Positions 16,945 to 25,345 of a DNA stretch of 64,000 nucleotides are shown piece after piece (position 1 is the stretch's first letter; each line of letters starts with the position of its first letter). The stretch covers positions 1,984,001-2,048,000 of the forward strand of contig NZ_CP054836.1 in NCBI RefSeq assembly GCF_013358405.1, written 5' to 3'. Below the pieces are notes generated by a model. The model did no database searches and had not been told where the DNA came from. It worked only from the letters and a program-made list of their open reading frames with translations. The stretch comes from Oricola thermophila. GTDB lineage: Bacteria; Pseudomonadota; Alphaproteobacteria; Rhizobiales; Rhizobiaceae. Made by a program: the position numbers and the translations under genes.

Positions 16945-19472
16945 CAGGTCGTGATCTCCACACCTTCAACGCCCGGCGCCAGAATCCCGAACCGGGCCTT
17001 TCCGGATGGCGTCTCGAAGCCCTCGGCAACGGCCTCCTGGAACCTCGCAAAACGGCCGATCAGCTCCCCCGTGCCCGGATCGAACGCGAACGGGCTTGCC
17101 GTAGCCCCATCCTTGGTGATGACGGTCTGGTCAGCGTTCAGCAGCAGCTTGCTGCCATTTTCATCCACGTAGATCGAAAGCCCTGCCTGCTGGAACGAAT
17201 CCGACGTCTGGACGCGCCCAAGCAGATCAATCGTCACGCTCGATTCGCTGCCATCCACAGTCGCGTTGATGCCGAAAAGCCCCTGCGCGGTGATATCACC
17301 GACATTGGCGTTGATCTGCGTAATGGCCTCTGCATTGGCGGCGGTCTGCGTCGCAGTCGCTTCCAGGGTCTGGATCGCGGCTGCGAGGCTCCTGTCCGTC
17401 CGCTTGACCACAGCCGTCTGCTCGACAAGCCGGCCGGCACCGATGGCCGTGTCAGCGGCAAGCAGTTCGACGTCACGGCGCAGTTGCTCGAAAAGAAGCG
17501 AATGGCGCTCGAGAATGCCGCGCAGATCGCCCTGCACCTGCTCCAGCCCCACGCTCACCGGATAGACGGCCGAGACCGTCGTGACCGGCTTCCATTCGGT
17601 CGGCAGCGTCGGGCGGTCCGGATCCGCGGTCAGATCGGCACGCACCTCGTAATCCGTGTCGCCGATCACGCCCTCGAACAGCAGCACAACCGATGCCGTC
17701 GCCGGCACGCTTCGTGTCATGGTGATTGCGGTGTCGCCCGCCACCCTGTACTCAATGTCCACAGTCTGCACCGTAACGTCGTCGATCGGCGTCCAGGATG
17801 CACGGATGGCCGGCACGATCACGCCGTCCGGCCCCGTGGCCTGCACGGCAACCACGTTGAAATTCGGCACGGCCGAGACATATTCGGGCGTCGGGATCGG
17901 CACCGGCAGAACGACGGGAGCGTTCGGGTCAAGCGGCTGGAACATTTCCTCGCCACGTTCCCGCAGGGTGATGGTGACCGCTCCGGGCAGGCCGGACTCC
18001 AGGTCCTGCGTTTCCACCTGCACCGCCATCATGACATGCTCGGTGCCGTCATTGCGCGTATAGGTCCCCCAGTCGCCTGGGAGGATGGTCTGGAACGCAG
18101 GCGGAAGCGTGATCGTTACCAAGGCCTCGAACTCCTGCTCGCGTAGATAGATATCCGCCAACCGGTCGACCTGCCCGGCCCAGGGCACCATCATGAAGTC
18201 GAGCGACGCGTGCTTGCGAACGCCGTGATTTGCGCGCGCGACGGCCGATTGCCGCAGGCCGTAGGCTCGCGGAGACCAGATCGCGTCCCGGTCCGGGTAG
18301 TTGCCGGACACCTCGTTCACGGCTGCCCTCAGCGGGCCGAGCCGGCGATAGATCTGCGTCGTCCCCGCCACCGCGTCCGACTGGCGGATGGTGAAGGTAA
18401 GCGGCTCGACGACGGCCATGAGCGGATATTCCCGTACCCCGTCGGATCCCATGGTGGCAGCGCACGATTGCAGTATCGCCTCGAGGTTGGCGCTGTGAGG
18501 AGTGTCGGGTCCGGCGCTCAGGATAAGGCCGCAGCGGTAGCGCGGCTGCCCGTCCACGATCTCGTCGCAGACGTTCATGCCCGCCACCCATTCGGCGAAA
18601 GGCAGTTCGTCATCCGTCATGCCCTTGCCGCAGAACATGTCGCCATTGACCGAAAAGCCCCGCTCGTAGTTCTCGGCCATCACGATCGGGTTCTCCGAAT
18701 ATTCGTGCGTCGTGATGTCATCCGCGCGCTGCGGTCCGGATCCTCCGGCAGTCGAATCCTTCCGGCGATCATAGAGCGGCGCGCCCTTGAACTCGAAGAA
18801 CAGGCTCGGAAACTGCGCAAGCTTCTCGCGGTCGTAGCGGATGGTGACGACCACGTAAGCGCATCCCTCCCCGATATGGTCGTTCGTCCAGCGGTCGAGA
18901 GCGCTTCCCGTCGAGACGAGGCCGGCATCCGCCGTCTGCCCCGGCATGCCATCATGGAACTTCACCCAGGCATCGCCCTCGATGCCCTGGATCTTGCGCC
19001 CCTTCACGGGATCGTTCGCGCCGAGCGATTTCCACTCACCGTTCCAGGCAATCCGCTCCAGCGACGTGCACGGGTAGTCGGACAGCAGGTAGACCTTTTG
19101 GATATGGCTGTTTCCGGAGCCGTAGGTATGGGTGTAGCAGTCGTCGCCGGCAACACCACAAAGCCCGAGAGCGATCTGGCGGTCTACGAACTCGCCATAC
19201 TGGACATCCAGCCTGACGCCGGCAGCAGGCTGCTGCTTCCCCTTCCCCGCCAGCGCGCGCGTGACCACGCTGCCGAGCAGGTTGAGGCCGATCTGCACCG
19301 CGATCTTGCCGACCGCGCCGAGTCCCGCAAAAAACGACCCGACCCCGCCGATGAACGAGGAGACGGCTGAGACCGCCGCCGAAATCGGATCGGCATGTGC
19401 CGGCTCCGCAGCAAGGAAGAGAATCGCAAACAGGGCAAGAAACCGCGCGGCACGCATCATGCGGTTCACCAT
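16944..19472 (-). CDS. Tail tip / host-specificity protein (J-like)
   Basis: An 842-residue protein in the position of lambda J or GTA gp15. The N-terminus is hydrophobic, like a signal (FLALFAILFLAAEPAHA), and is followed by Gly-rich helices (GGVGSFFAGLGAVGKIAVQI) also seen in lambda I/J-like tip proteins. The middle is beta-rich with a fibronectin-like block (about 525-630, VPAIRASWTPIDDVTVQTVD). The C-terminus has a helical Ala/Gln/Thr stalk (IQTLEATATQTAANAEAITQ). ATG 19472 overlaps the previous stop (ATGGTGA), with GGAG 6 bases upstream. The apparent export signal on a virion protein is unusual. Confidence 0.8.
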   Translation of the reverse strand: MVNRMMRAARFLALFAILFLAAEPAHADPISAAVSAVSSFIGGVGSFFAGLGAVGKIAVQIGLNLLGSVVTRALAGKGKQQPAAGVRLDVQYGEFVDRQIALGLCGVAGDDCYTHTYGSGNSHIQKVYLLSDYPCTSLERIAWNGEWKSLGANDPVKGRKIQGIEGDAWVKFHDGMPGQTADAGLVSTGSALDRWTNDHIGEGCAYVVVTIRYDREKLAQFPSLFFEFKGAPLYDRRKDSTAGGSGPQRADDITTHEYSENPIVMAENYERGFSVNGDMFCGKGMTDDELPFAEWVAGMNVCDEIVDGQPRYRCGLILSAGPDTPHSANLEAILQSCAATMGSDGVREYPLMAVVEPLTFTIRQSDAVAGTTQIYRRLGPLRAAVNEVSGNYPDRDAIWSPRAYGLRQSAVARANHGVRKHASLDFMMVPWAGQVDRLADIYLREQEFEALVTITLPPAFQTILPGDWGTYTRNDGTEHVMMAVQVETQDLESGLPGAVTITLRERGEEMFQPLDPNAPVVLPVPIPTPEYVSAVPNFNVVAVQATGPDGVIVPAIRASWTPIDDVTVQTVDIEYRVAGDTAITMTRSVPATASVVLLFEGVIGDTDYEVRADLTADPDRPTLPTEWKPVTTVSAVYPVSVGLEQVQGDLRGILERHSLLFEQLRRDVELLAADTAIGAGRLVEQTAVVKRTDRSLAAAIQTLEATATQTAANAEAITQINANVGDITAQGLFGINATVDGSESSVTIDLLGRVQTSDSFQQAGLSIYVDENGSKLLLNADQTVITKDGATASPFAFDPGTGELIGRFARFQEAVAEGFETPSGKARFGILAPGVEGVEITT

Positions 19473-19888
19473 CCGACACTCCATGCGATCGATGCGTCAG
19501 TCAAAGGCACGAATGCAGGCAGGCTCTCCGTCGGCACGAACACGTGACGGCCCGTCACGCAGCCGCATGTGACCGCATCTCCGCGAACGATAGCCGCGAC
19601 ATCGCCGCGCCGCGCCATGGCAACCGGGGTACGCGGCAGGCGGTCGTCGACGGCGTCGGCCGGCGTATCGTAGCCGAGCCGGCGCAAGGCCACCGCGGCG
19701 CCGCGCGCAGTGCTGTAGCGCAGCCCGGACGGGAACAGGTCGACACCGGTCACCGCCAGGACGCCGCGCGCGGCGAGCGTCAGGCAATCGCTTTTCCGCC
19801 ATGTCATGGGCTCCGTTCGCGCCTCGGTGATGTGGCGTGCAAACCGGGTTTCCCAGTCGGCGAGCCGCGTCAAACGGGCAGCTGTCAT
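19466..19888 (-). CDS. NlpC/P60-like tail assembly protein (DUF6950-like)
   Basis: A 140-residue protein. WRKSDCLTLAARGVLAVTGVD carries a Cys after Asp at the start of a helix, the pattern of an NlpC/P60 cysteine peptidase; a possible His partner is in GRHVFVP near the C-terminus. It has the position of GTA gp14 or lambda K, which locally digest peptidoglycan during DNA entry. Both ends overlap neighbours by 4-7 bases. Activity is inferred from the motif and gene order. Confidence 0.65.
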   Translation of the reverse strand: MTAARLTRLADWETRFARHITEARTEPMTWRKSDCLTLAARGVLAVTGVDLFPSGLRYSTARGAAVALRRLGYDTPADAVDDRLPRTPVAMARRGDVAAIVRGDAVTCGCVTGRHVFVPTESLPAFVPLTDASIAWSVGW

Positions 19889-20463
19889 GGTCGCGTTCTC
19901 CCCCACCAGATTTCCTCTCGCCCGGCATTGACGCGATGCTCGAAGAAACGGTCGCTGGCTTTGCGAAGCCTCTGGTCGGCATCGGTTCGTCGCCGGCCGT
20001 TGACCTCGGAATTGTCGAGCGTCTTCGGCTGGCACGTGGCCTTCAGCACGTAGCCGCGCTTGTCCTCGACATGATCGATCGTGCCGATCTTGTAGATGCC
20101 GCGATGGCGCACATGCAGCTCGCCGCCCGTGTCCGGGTCCAGCCACACATCCATGAAGTGCACCGGTCGGCCGCGATACTCCTCGTTCTCGATCGTCTGG
20201 AGCACCTCGGGCGTCAGCCCGTTGGCGGGAGATTCCGCCAGTTCCAGGGTGACCGGCGACGATCCGAAGCCGCGCTGCTGGCGGATGGCCGAAACCGAGA
20301 TCACGGCACCGGGCATGTAGGTGAGACCTCCGTGTTCGTAGGGCACCTTGTCCCGCACGAAGCCGTAGACCCCTGAACCGAGTTCGAAGCGGATCAGGCC
20401 CCGGACATCCATCCGGCCCTCGGCGAGGAGTTCGGAAACGCGAGCTGGAAATGCAACGGGCAT
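19885..20463 (-). CDS. DUF2163-like tail tip protein
   Basis: A 192-residue protein in the position of GTA gp13. It is beta-rich with a C-terminal block (DQRLRKASDRFFEHRVNAGR) of the kind that closes DUF2163-like tail hub proteins. There is no enzyme motif. It begins one base into the preceding stop (TGATG) and ends in ATGA with the peptidase-like gene, so it is probably translationally coupled. The family name is tentative. Confidence 0.6.
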   Translation of the reverse strand: MPVAFPARVSELLAEGRMDVRGLIRFELGSGVYGFVRDKVPYEHGGLTYMPGAVISVSAIRQQRGFGSSPVTLELAESPANGLTPEVLQTIENEEYRGRPVHFMDVWLDPDTGGELHVRHRGIYKIGTIDHVEDKRGYVLKATCQPKTLDNSEVNGRRRTDADQRLRKASDRFFEHRVNAGREEIWWGRTRP

Positions 20464-21101
20464 CAGATCGCGACCTCCACCAGATCGAGGCTCGCCGACC
20501 CGAAATAGCCGGTCGCTGGCGAATAGGATGCCGCGGCGATCCTCATCTTCAACTTCGGATCGACGAAGCGGACAGTCGCCCCGGCCGCGAATGCGGGGCC
20601 GCGCGGCGCCGGTCGGAGCGTCAGCGTACGGCTCGATGACCCGGGCGGCGACGCTTCCTGAAGGATGCCGAGCCCGCGCGCGCCGTCCTTCTCGAAACCG
20701 ACGAGATCGGCTTCGGCGAGCGAGAGGTTCGGGTCCACGTCCACTATGTCCACGGTCAGGCCCTCGGTCGAGGCGACAAGACCGGTCGTATCGGCTGCGG
20801 AGGCGTTCGGCATGCCGGATGAATGGTTCCTCGGTCGGCAGAACACGCCGTATTGGCCAACGATCACGGAGCCGAGCGCGTCGCGCACGGACTGGATAAA
20901 GCGGTCGAAATCCTCCTCGGCCTGCACGGTCTCGAAATCGACGCCGAGAGACAGCGTCCAGACGGGCGTGGCGACGCGAGCGTGGCTGGTCACTCCAGAA
21001 TTCGTCAACAGCATGGAGACCGTGTCGGAAAGACGGAACCGCGCCGGCCGCATGACGGCGCCGGCAATGTCCGGGAAGGCAACCGGGTAAGTCGTCGGCA
21101 T
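20463..21101 (-). CDS. Distal-tail-like protein
   Basis: A 212-residue protein directly after the tape measure gene, the place of a distal tail protein. It has a beta-rich N-terminal half (WTLSLGVDFETVQAEEDFDR) resembling the core domain of tail hub rings and a second beta domain. It has no motif that names a specific family. The assignment is positional. Confidence 0.6.
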   Translation of the reverse strand: MPTTYPVAFPDIAGAVMRPARFRLSDTVSMLLTNSGVTSHARVATPVWTLSLGVDFETVQAEEDFDRFIQSVRDALGSVIVGQYGVFCRPRNHSSGMPNASAADTTGLVASTEGLTVDIVDVDPNLSLAEADLVGFEKDGARGLGILQEASPPGSSSRTLTLRPAPRGPAFAAGATVRFVDPKLKMRIAAASYSPATGYFGSASLDLVEVAI

Positions 21102-21108
21102 CGTGTCC

Positions 21109-23022
21109 TCAGATCAGGCTACGCACCTGAGCCTCTACGAGGTTCTCCGCGGTCCGCTCGACCGCCCCCTCGTCGTATCGCTCGATGCGGACATCCGCGA
21201 CCGCACCCGCCCGCTCTTCGATGCGGGCGTCGAGATCGTCGGACAGTTTCAGGATGACGGAGACCTGCCCGCCCCCGGTCAGCCGGCCGAACATGGAGCC
21301 GTCGCCGGGATCGATCACCTCTCCGCGCTTCAGGATGGCCGGCACCTCACCGGGTGCAAGTCCTGCAATGCCGCCCGTGTGATAGCGCGGCGCGCTTGCG
21401 AAGATCGCGGGACTCACGGACCGTCCGGCGCCGCCGGAGCCGGCAATGCCCCCGGTATGGTACTGGTAGCCGAGCATGGCGGAGATACCGCCGTCGACGA
21501 AGCCGTCTCCGCCGCCGCCGAAGGAGAAGGCGCCATTGAACAGGCCGGCGAGCGGCCCGGTTCCCAGCAACGCGCCCTGAGCGGCGGTAACAGCCAGCTG
21601 CACCGCCAGCTTGCGCAGCGCGTCCTCGGCGTTCTGCGACTTGTCGAACACGGCATCCAGCCCGTCTGCAAGCAGGCCGAAACCGTATTCGGCCGCCTCG
21701 ATGCGATCCTTCTCGGCCTGCTTTGCGGCCTCGATGGCGGCGCGCTCTTCCTCCAGGGCGCGCACGCGCATGGCGATCGCCTGTCCGGCCTCGCTGTCGA
21801 TATCGACGCCGACCGACTTCAGGCGATTGTAGACCTCCTGCTCGGCCGCCGTGCGCCCAAGCTGCTCGCGCTCGAAATCGAGCTCGGCAATCAGGTCTGC
21901 AATGGCCTTGCGCTGTCGCTCCGCCGCCTTCTCCGCGTCGGTTTCCTTTCCCGGCGGAGGCGGAGGGTCGCTCGGCGTGAAGGTGACCGGCGGCGTCCTG
22001 TCGATCTCGCGGCGGCGCTGCTGCTCGGCCATGATCTGCTGTTCGATGGCGCCCAGCCTGTCGAACTCGGCCTGAAGGGAATTGATCTTTCCCTGCAACA
22101 TCTTGCGCTCCGCCCCCGCAAGAACGCCCGTGACATTGCGCTGCTCGTCCTTCAGCGCGAGGATCTTGTTTTCGATCTCCAGCCGCTGGCGGGCCACCTC
22201 GGTTGCCCTGGTTTCAAGCGACGATGACGAAATGTTCTCGATCTCGCGGAACCGGTCCAGCAGGCCGATCACGTCATTCGTCAGGTCGATGACGGCGCGG
22301 CGCACGAAGTTGCCGACGACGGAGGACATCGTGTTCCACTGCCGGTTGATGTCTTCGACGGTCTGCAGGTAGTCTTCGTCGAGCACGATACCAAGCTCGC
22401 GCGCGTCCTGCCGCAACCGGGAGATCGATCCCGACGCCTCGTCCATCAGCCGCTGGAACTGCTCGGCAGCCGTGCCGCCGAATATCTCGTCAAGGACGCG
22501 GATCTGCGCTGCCTTGTCGAGCGTGCGCACCCGTTCGATGATCGTCTCGAACAGATGTTCCGGACGCCGCAGCTCCTCTTCCAGTTCCTCTATCGAGAAA
22601 CCGATCCTGGAGAAAGCCTCCGCGGCTGGGCCGGCCGTTGTCTTGATGAACTCGTCTGCCCGAAGCTGCATTTCCTTCAGGCCGTCCGTCAGGGCGTCGA
22701 CGCCGATCAGGTTCTGCTCGGCGACATACTTCAGCTCCTGGAACCCCTCGAAGGAAACGCCGGCCGTCTCGGCCTGCCGCTGGAGTTCCGCCACGCTGTC
22801 GGCAACCTTGCGGACCAGCGAAGCCATCCCCGTGGCCGCTGCGCCGAAGGACAGCGGGAGAGCGACGCCGAGCGTGCGGGCAAATCCGATCATGGAATTG
22901 CCCGCAGCCGAGAAGTCGGCGCGCAGGTCGCCGCGCAGCTGGCGAGAACGCCTGGAAATCTGGTCCGCGCCGCGCTTGAACGCGCTGCCGTCCAGCCCGA
23001 CGCTGTAGTCCAGATCGCTCAT
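21109..23022 (-). CDS. Tail tape measure protein
   Basis: A 637-residue protein that would set tail length and later enter the host envelope. It starts LDYSVGLDGSAFKRGADQIS, has a hydrophobic segment (about 45-70), long coiled-coil stretches (about 240-460) and a Gly-rich C-terminus. At roughly 0.15 nm per residue the tail would be near 95 nm, an inference from the usual tape-measure relation. ATG 23022 overlaps the chaperone stop (ATGA). Confidence 0.9.
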   Translation of the reverse strand: MSDLDYSVGLDGSAFKRGADQISRRSRQLRGDLRADFSAAGNSMIGFARTLGVALPLSFGAAATGMASLVRKVADSVAELQRQAETAGVSFEGFQELKYVAEQNLIGVDALTDGLKEMQLRADEFIKTTAGPAAEAFSRIGFSIEELEEELRRPEHLFETIIERVRTLDKAAQIRVLDEIFGGTAAEQFQRLMDEASGSISRLRQDARELGIVLDEDYLQTVEDINRQWNTMSSVVGNFVRRAVIDLTNDVIGLLDRFREIENISSSSLETRATEVARQRLEIENKILALKDEQRNVTGVLAGAERKMLQGKINSLQAEFDRLGAIEQQIMAEQQRRREIDRTPPVTFTPSDPPPPPGKETDAEKAAERQRKAIADLIAELDFEREQLGRTAAEQEVYNRLKSVGVDIDSEAGQAIAMRVRALEEERAAIEAAKQAEKDRIEAAEYGFGLLADGLDAVFDKSQNAEDALRKLAVQLAVTAAQGALLGTGPLAGLFNGAFSFGGGGDGFVDGGISAMLGYQYHTGGIAGSGGAGRSVSPAIFASAPRYHTGGIAGLAPGEVPAILKRGEVIDPGDGSMFGRLTGGGQVSVILKLSDDLDARIEERAGAVADVRIERYDEGAVERTAENLVEAQVRSLI

Positions 23023-23219
23023 TCGTCATTCCTGCAATATTGGGACATGTAGCTGCGCAGCCTGCGCAGCCTCGTGGAACGGGCCTCACGCTGCGCCTGC
23101 GTCTCGATCCTGACGCCCCGGGACATCAGCCAGCCCTCCATCGCGAGGCGGAACTCGCGCGGCGTGGACGACCAGAACCGGTCGGGCGGCCAGCGCATCG
23201 CGCCGGCAACCCGCATCAT
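23019..23219 (-). CDS. Tail assembly chaperone, second frame (T-like)
   Basis: A 66-residue basic protein between the first chaperone and the tape measure gene. MRWPPDRFWSSTPREFRLAM resembles the small GTA-type chaperone-associated protein that follows gp10. ATGATG at 23219-23214 overlaps the upstream TGA, so independent restart is the simplest reading. The frame stays open upstream to about 23456, so a fused G-GT product through frameshifting cannot be excluded. Confidence 0.75.
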   Translation of the reverse strand: MMRVAGAMRWPPDRFWSSTPREFRLAMEGWLMSRGVRIETQAQREARSTRLRRLRSYMSQYCRNDE

Positions 23220-23635
23220 CCATTCGAACGGGTCGGCGTTTCCCTGATCTCCCTCAGGATTTCCGCCATCGCCGACCGCACCGCGAGGACCGCCCGCGTT
23301 TCCTCGAGTGCGGCCAACCGCTCCTTTTCGGCCTGCTGCTCCTCCGGCGTCTGCCCCTTGATCATGCCGATCAGGTTGTCGGCTATGGCATCGAGGCCGG
23401 CTGCGCCGCGCGCGCCGGAAACGACTGCGGCCGGATCGCCGGACACCGTCTCGCACGCGCCGACCGCCTTGCGGATCGCGCGCACGTCGAGCGTGGCGAT
23501 TGCCATGATCAGCTCGTTTGCGGACCGCACCTTCAGTGCATCCATCATCGCCGCGATACCGTCATGCGTAATGGCGATGACAGCCTCGCCGCCATCGCTC
23601 TCGATGCGGCGTTCGCCGCGCCAGACATTGACCAT
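23216..23635 (-). CDS. Tail assembly chaperone (G-like, GTA gp10-type)
   Basis: A 139-residue mainly helical protein. It starts MVNVWRGERRIESDGGEAVI, a beta hairpin typical of GTA-family tail chaperones, followed by a helical core and an acidic coiled coil (about 95-135). Tail chaperones hold the tape measure protein until the tube assembles. It lies immediately after the tail tube gene and before the T-like frame, the standard order. Confidence 0.75.
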   Translation of the reverse strand: MVNVWRGERRIESDGGEAVIAITHDGIAAMMDALKVRSANELIMAIATLDVRAIRKAVGACETVSGDPAAVVSGARGAAGLDAIADNLIGMIKGQTPEEQQAEKERLAALEETRAVLAVRSAMAEILREIRETPTRSNG

Positions 23636-23637
23636 GG

Positions 23638-24117
23638 TCAGGCCGCCGGGATTGCAGTGAAGGTATAGTCCCCGTCGACCGAGATGTTCGCCGAGAACGT
23701 CATGTTGCCCTCCAGGTCTTGCCCGGTGAACTGGAAGTTGGTGACGATGAAATGGCCGGTGATGTGACAGAAGCCGGGAACCGTCACCCGAAGATAGATC
23801 CTCGATGTGTTCGCAGGATTGGCACACTGCTCGGCCAGCCAGCGTCCATCCTCCGCGCTGTTGAAGGTGCCAGAGATATCGCCGGTCAGGTCAACACCGG
23901 TCGACTTGCGCTCCGTCACCACCTTGCTGGTCCGGTCCTGGCAATCGGCAAGCCTCTTCAGTTCGCGGATGGCGTGCTGGAAATTGAAGTTCGAACTCTC
24001 CGCCCCGCAAAGGAACTGCCAGTCATCGGCGGCCGTCACGGCCGGGAACTCCGGCGGGCCGGAATAATCAGGATGCACGCGGCTGAGCGCCAGCTCCTTC
24101 GAATTCTGTGTTGACAT
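23638..24117 (-). CDS. Major tail tube protein
   Basis: A 159-residue beta-rich protein. ITGHFIVTNFQFTGQDLEGN followed by FSANISVDGDYTF is the strand pattern of phage and GTA major tail proteins. Position between the tail terminator-like gene and the chaperones supports the call. It would polymerise as hexameric rings around the tape measure. Confidence 0.82.
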   Translation of the reverse strand: MSTQNSKELALSRVHPDYSGPPEFPAVTAADDWQFLCGAESSNFNFQHAIRELKRLADCQDRTSKVVTERKSTGVDLTGDISGTFNSAEDGRWLAEQCANPANTSRIYLRVTVPGFCHITGHFIVTNFQFTGQDLEGNMTFSANISVDGDYTFTAIPAA

Positions 24118-24129
24118 CGGTGTCTCCTT

Positions 24130-24552
24130 CTAGCTAGCGGCCGGGCCGCTCTGGATGAATGCGGAAATGGTCAGAGTGACGACAGCGCCGGGCACCTCCC
24201 CGTCATCCAGGGATACCTCCGTGGATGACAGATGCGATGTCCGGCAGGTGCCACCGAAGCTCTCGTCGTTTCGCTGGACCGCCTCGACAATCTCGGCGAG
24301 GTCGTCGGCCGCGTCCTGCGGATCGGACGCGCGCACATGCCCAACGACGACAGCCTGGACCTCGCGGCTCAGCGGATTGCCGCGTCCGTCCCGTCGCGAA
24401 TTTTCGGATGGCGTGTAGACGGAGATGGCCCTGTCGGCCGCCCGGTCGACGGACGCGAGCCGCGCCTCCGCGACATCGTACCCGGCGAGGTCGGGCCACC
24501 CCTTCAGGGCAGCGACAACCGCCTTGCGAAAAGCCTTTCTCGGATGTGCCAT
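24130..24552 (-). CDS. Tail completion / terminator-like protein (U/Z position)
   Basis: A 140-residue protein. It starts with a basic helix (HPRKAFRKAVVAALKGWPDL), continues with alternating alpha and beta elements and ends in a beta hairpin (GAVVTLTISAFIQSG), the fold plan of tail terminators. It is placed between the head-tail joiner and the tail tube. No sharper identification is possible. Confidence 0.6.
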   Translation of the reverse strand: MAHPRKAFRKAVVAALKGWPDLAGYDVAEARLASVDRAADRAISVYTPSENSRRDGRGNPLSREVQAVVVGHVRASDPQDAADDLAEIVEAVQRNDESFGGTCRTSHLSSTEVSLDDGEVPGAVVTLTISAFIQSGPAAS

Positions 24553-24881
24553 CAGGGATCCTTCCTTCGCAGCGTTGCACGCGTCATGCCGCGCCCGTCA
24601 TCGGAAAGATCGTGCATGGTGTAGACCGCGCCGTCAGCGCTATCCTCGATCGTCCATCCATCGGCAGCATCCGGCGCGGCCGATGTCGCGAAAGCTGCCG
24701 TCCCGCGCCGGGACATCGCGGATGCGCCGTCGCCTGCGAAAAGATTCTCATCGTCGCGCAATCGCAGGATCGCCTCGACAGAAACCGGGTTGCCGCCTTC
24801 CGTGTTCCGAATGATCGCAGTGCGCCCAAGGGCGGAGACAAATGCCTCCGCCGCTGGCGCGAAGATTTCGGGCGCTTTCAT
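24552..24881 (-). CDS. Head-tail joining protein (FII-like)
   Basis: A 109-residue protein with the size and position of lambda FII. It has an N-terminal helix, a beta barrel-like middle (TAIIRNTEGGNPVSVEAILR) and a basic end. It shares one base with the next gene. FII-type proteins cap the filled head so that the tail can attach. Confidence 0.65.
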   Translation of the reverse strand: MKAPEIFAPAAEAFVSALGRTAIIRNTEGGNPVSVEAILRLRDDENLFAGDGASAMSRRGTAAFATSAAPDAADGWTIEDSADGAVYTMHDLSDDGRGMTRATLRRKDP

Positions 24882-24890
24882 TGCGCCACG

Positions 24891-25250
24891 TCAGGAATTC
24901 GGGTTCTGGCCTTGATTGGCCGGGTCGGTCAGCTGGTTGACCTCTGCCTCGAGCTCGGCAATGCGCTTGTCGCGCGCGGCGATCGCCCCGTTCGCGGCCT
25001 TCAGCTTTTCCTCCAGACCGGCAATCTCGTTACGGGCTTCGGCCAGTTCTCGCTCGCGCGCAGCCACGGCCTCCTCGCGCAGCGCACGGGCGCCGGCCGG
25101 GCTCTTGTCCCACTTGCCGTGCACGGCTTCGATCGCCTCGACCTGGTCCTCCGGCAGGCCGTTCTTTCCACCGATCGGCACCTCGGAACCGGGCGCGTAC
25201 CGCTTGCCGCCCACATTCAGGGTGACGGCGAACCTGTGCGTCTTTGCCAT
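24891..25250 (-). CDS. FI-like head accessory protein with coiled coil
   Basis: A 119-residue protein directly downstream of the capsid gene, where lambda has FI. The first 50 residues form a small domain (YAPGSEVPIGGKNGLPEDQV) and residues 55-105 a strong Glu/Ala/Arg coiled coil. FI-type proteins help terminase dock on the prohead. The call is positional, supported by the domain plan. Two hairpins separate it from the capsid gene. Confidence 0.55.
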   Translation of the reverse strand: MAKTHRFAVTLNVGGKRYAPGSEVPIGGKNGLPEDQVEAIEAVHGKWDKSPAGARALREEAVAARERELAEARNEIAGLEEKLKAANGAIAARDKRIAELEAEVNQLTDPANQGQNPNS

Positions 25251-25288
25251 GATGTTTCCTTTCGCAATGGTTGGCGTGAAATCGGCGC

Positions 25289-25345
25289 ACCGCGCCGGGG
25301 GAAACCCGGCGCGGTCAACCGACGCCACGGTGAGGGGACGGGCGT
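25289..25345 (-). terminator. Strong stem-loops after the capsid gene
   Basis: ACCGCGCCGGG (25289-25299) pairs perfectly over 11 bp with CCCGGCGCGGT (25305-25315), with a 5-base loop. A second hairpin pairs GACGCC (25322-25327) with GGCGTC near 25340-25345. No T tract follows, so it may be an mRNA-processing or 3'-stabilising element for the abundant capsid transcript, or a partial terminator. Confidence 0.5.

Noticed and set aside
19036..19479. Frameshifted copy of the tail tip N-terminus
   Set aside because: The 842-residue frame is intact. The alternative frame is a shadow in high-GC sequence.
23225..23250. GGGAAAC as a canonical -1 slippery site for the tail chaperones
   Set aside because: The heptamer is in the wrong phase: the upstream frame reads AGG GAA ACG, so the tRNAs could not re-pair on GGG AAA. 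The ATGATG restart is simpler.
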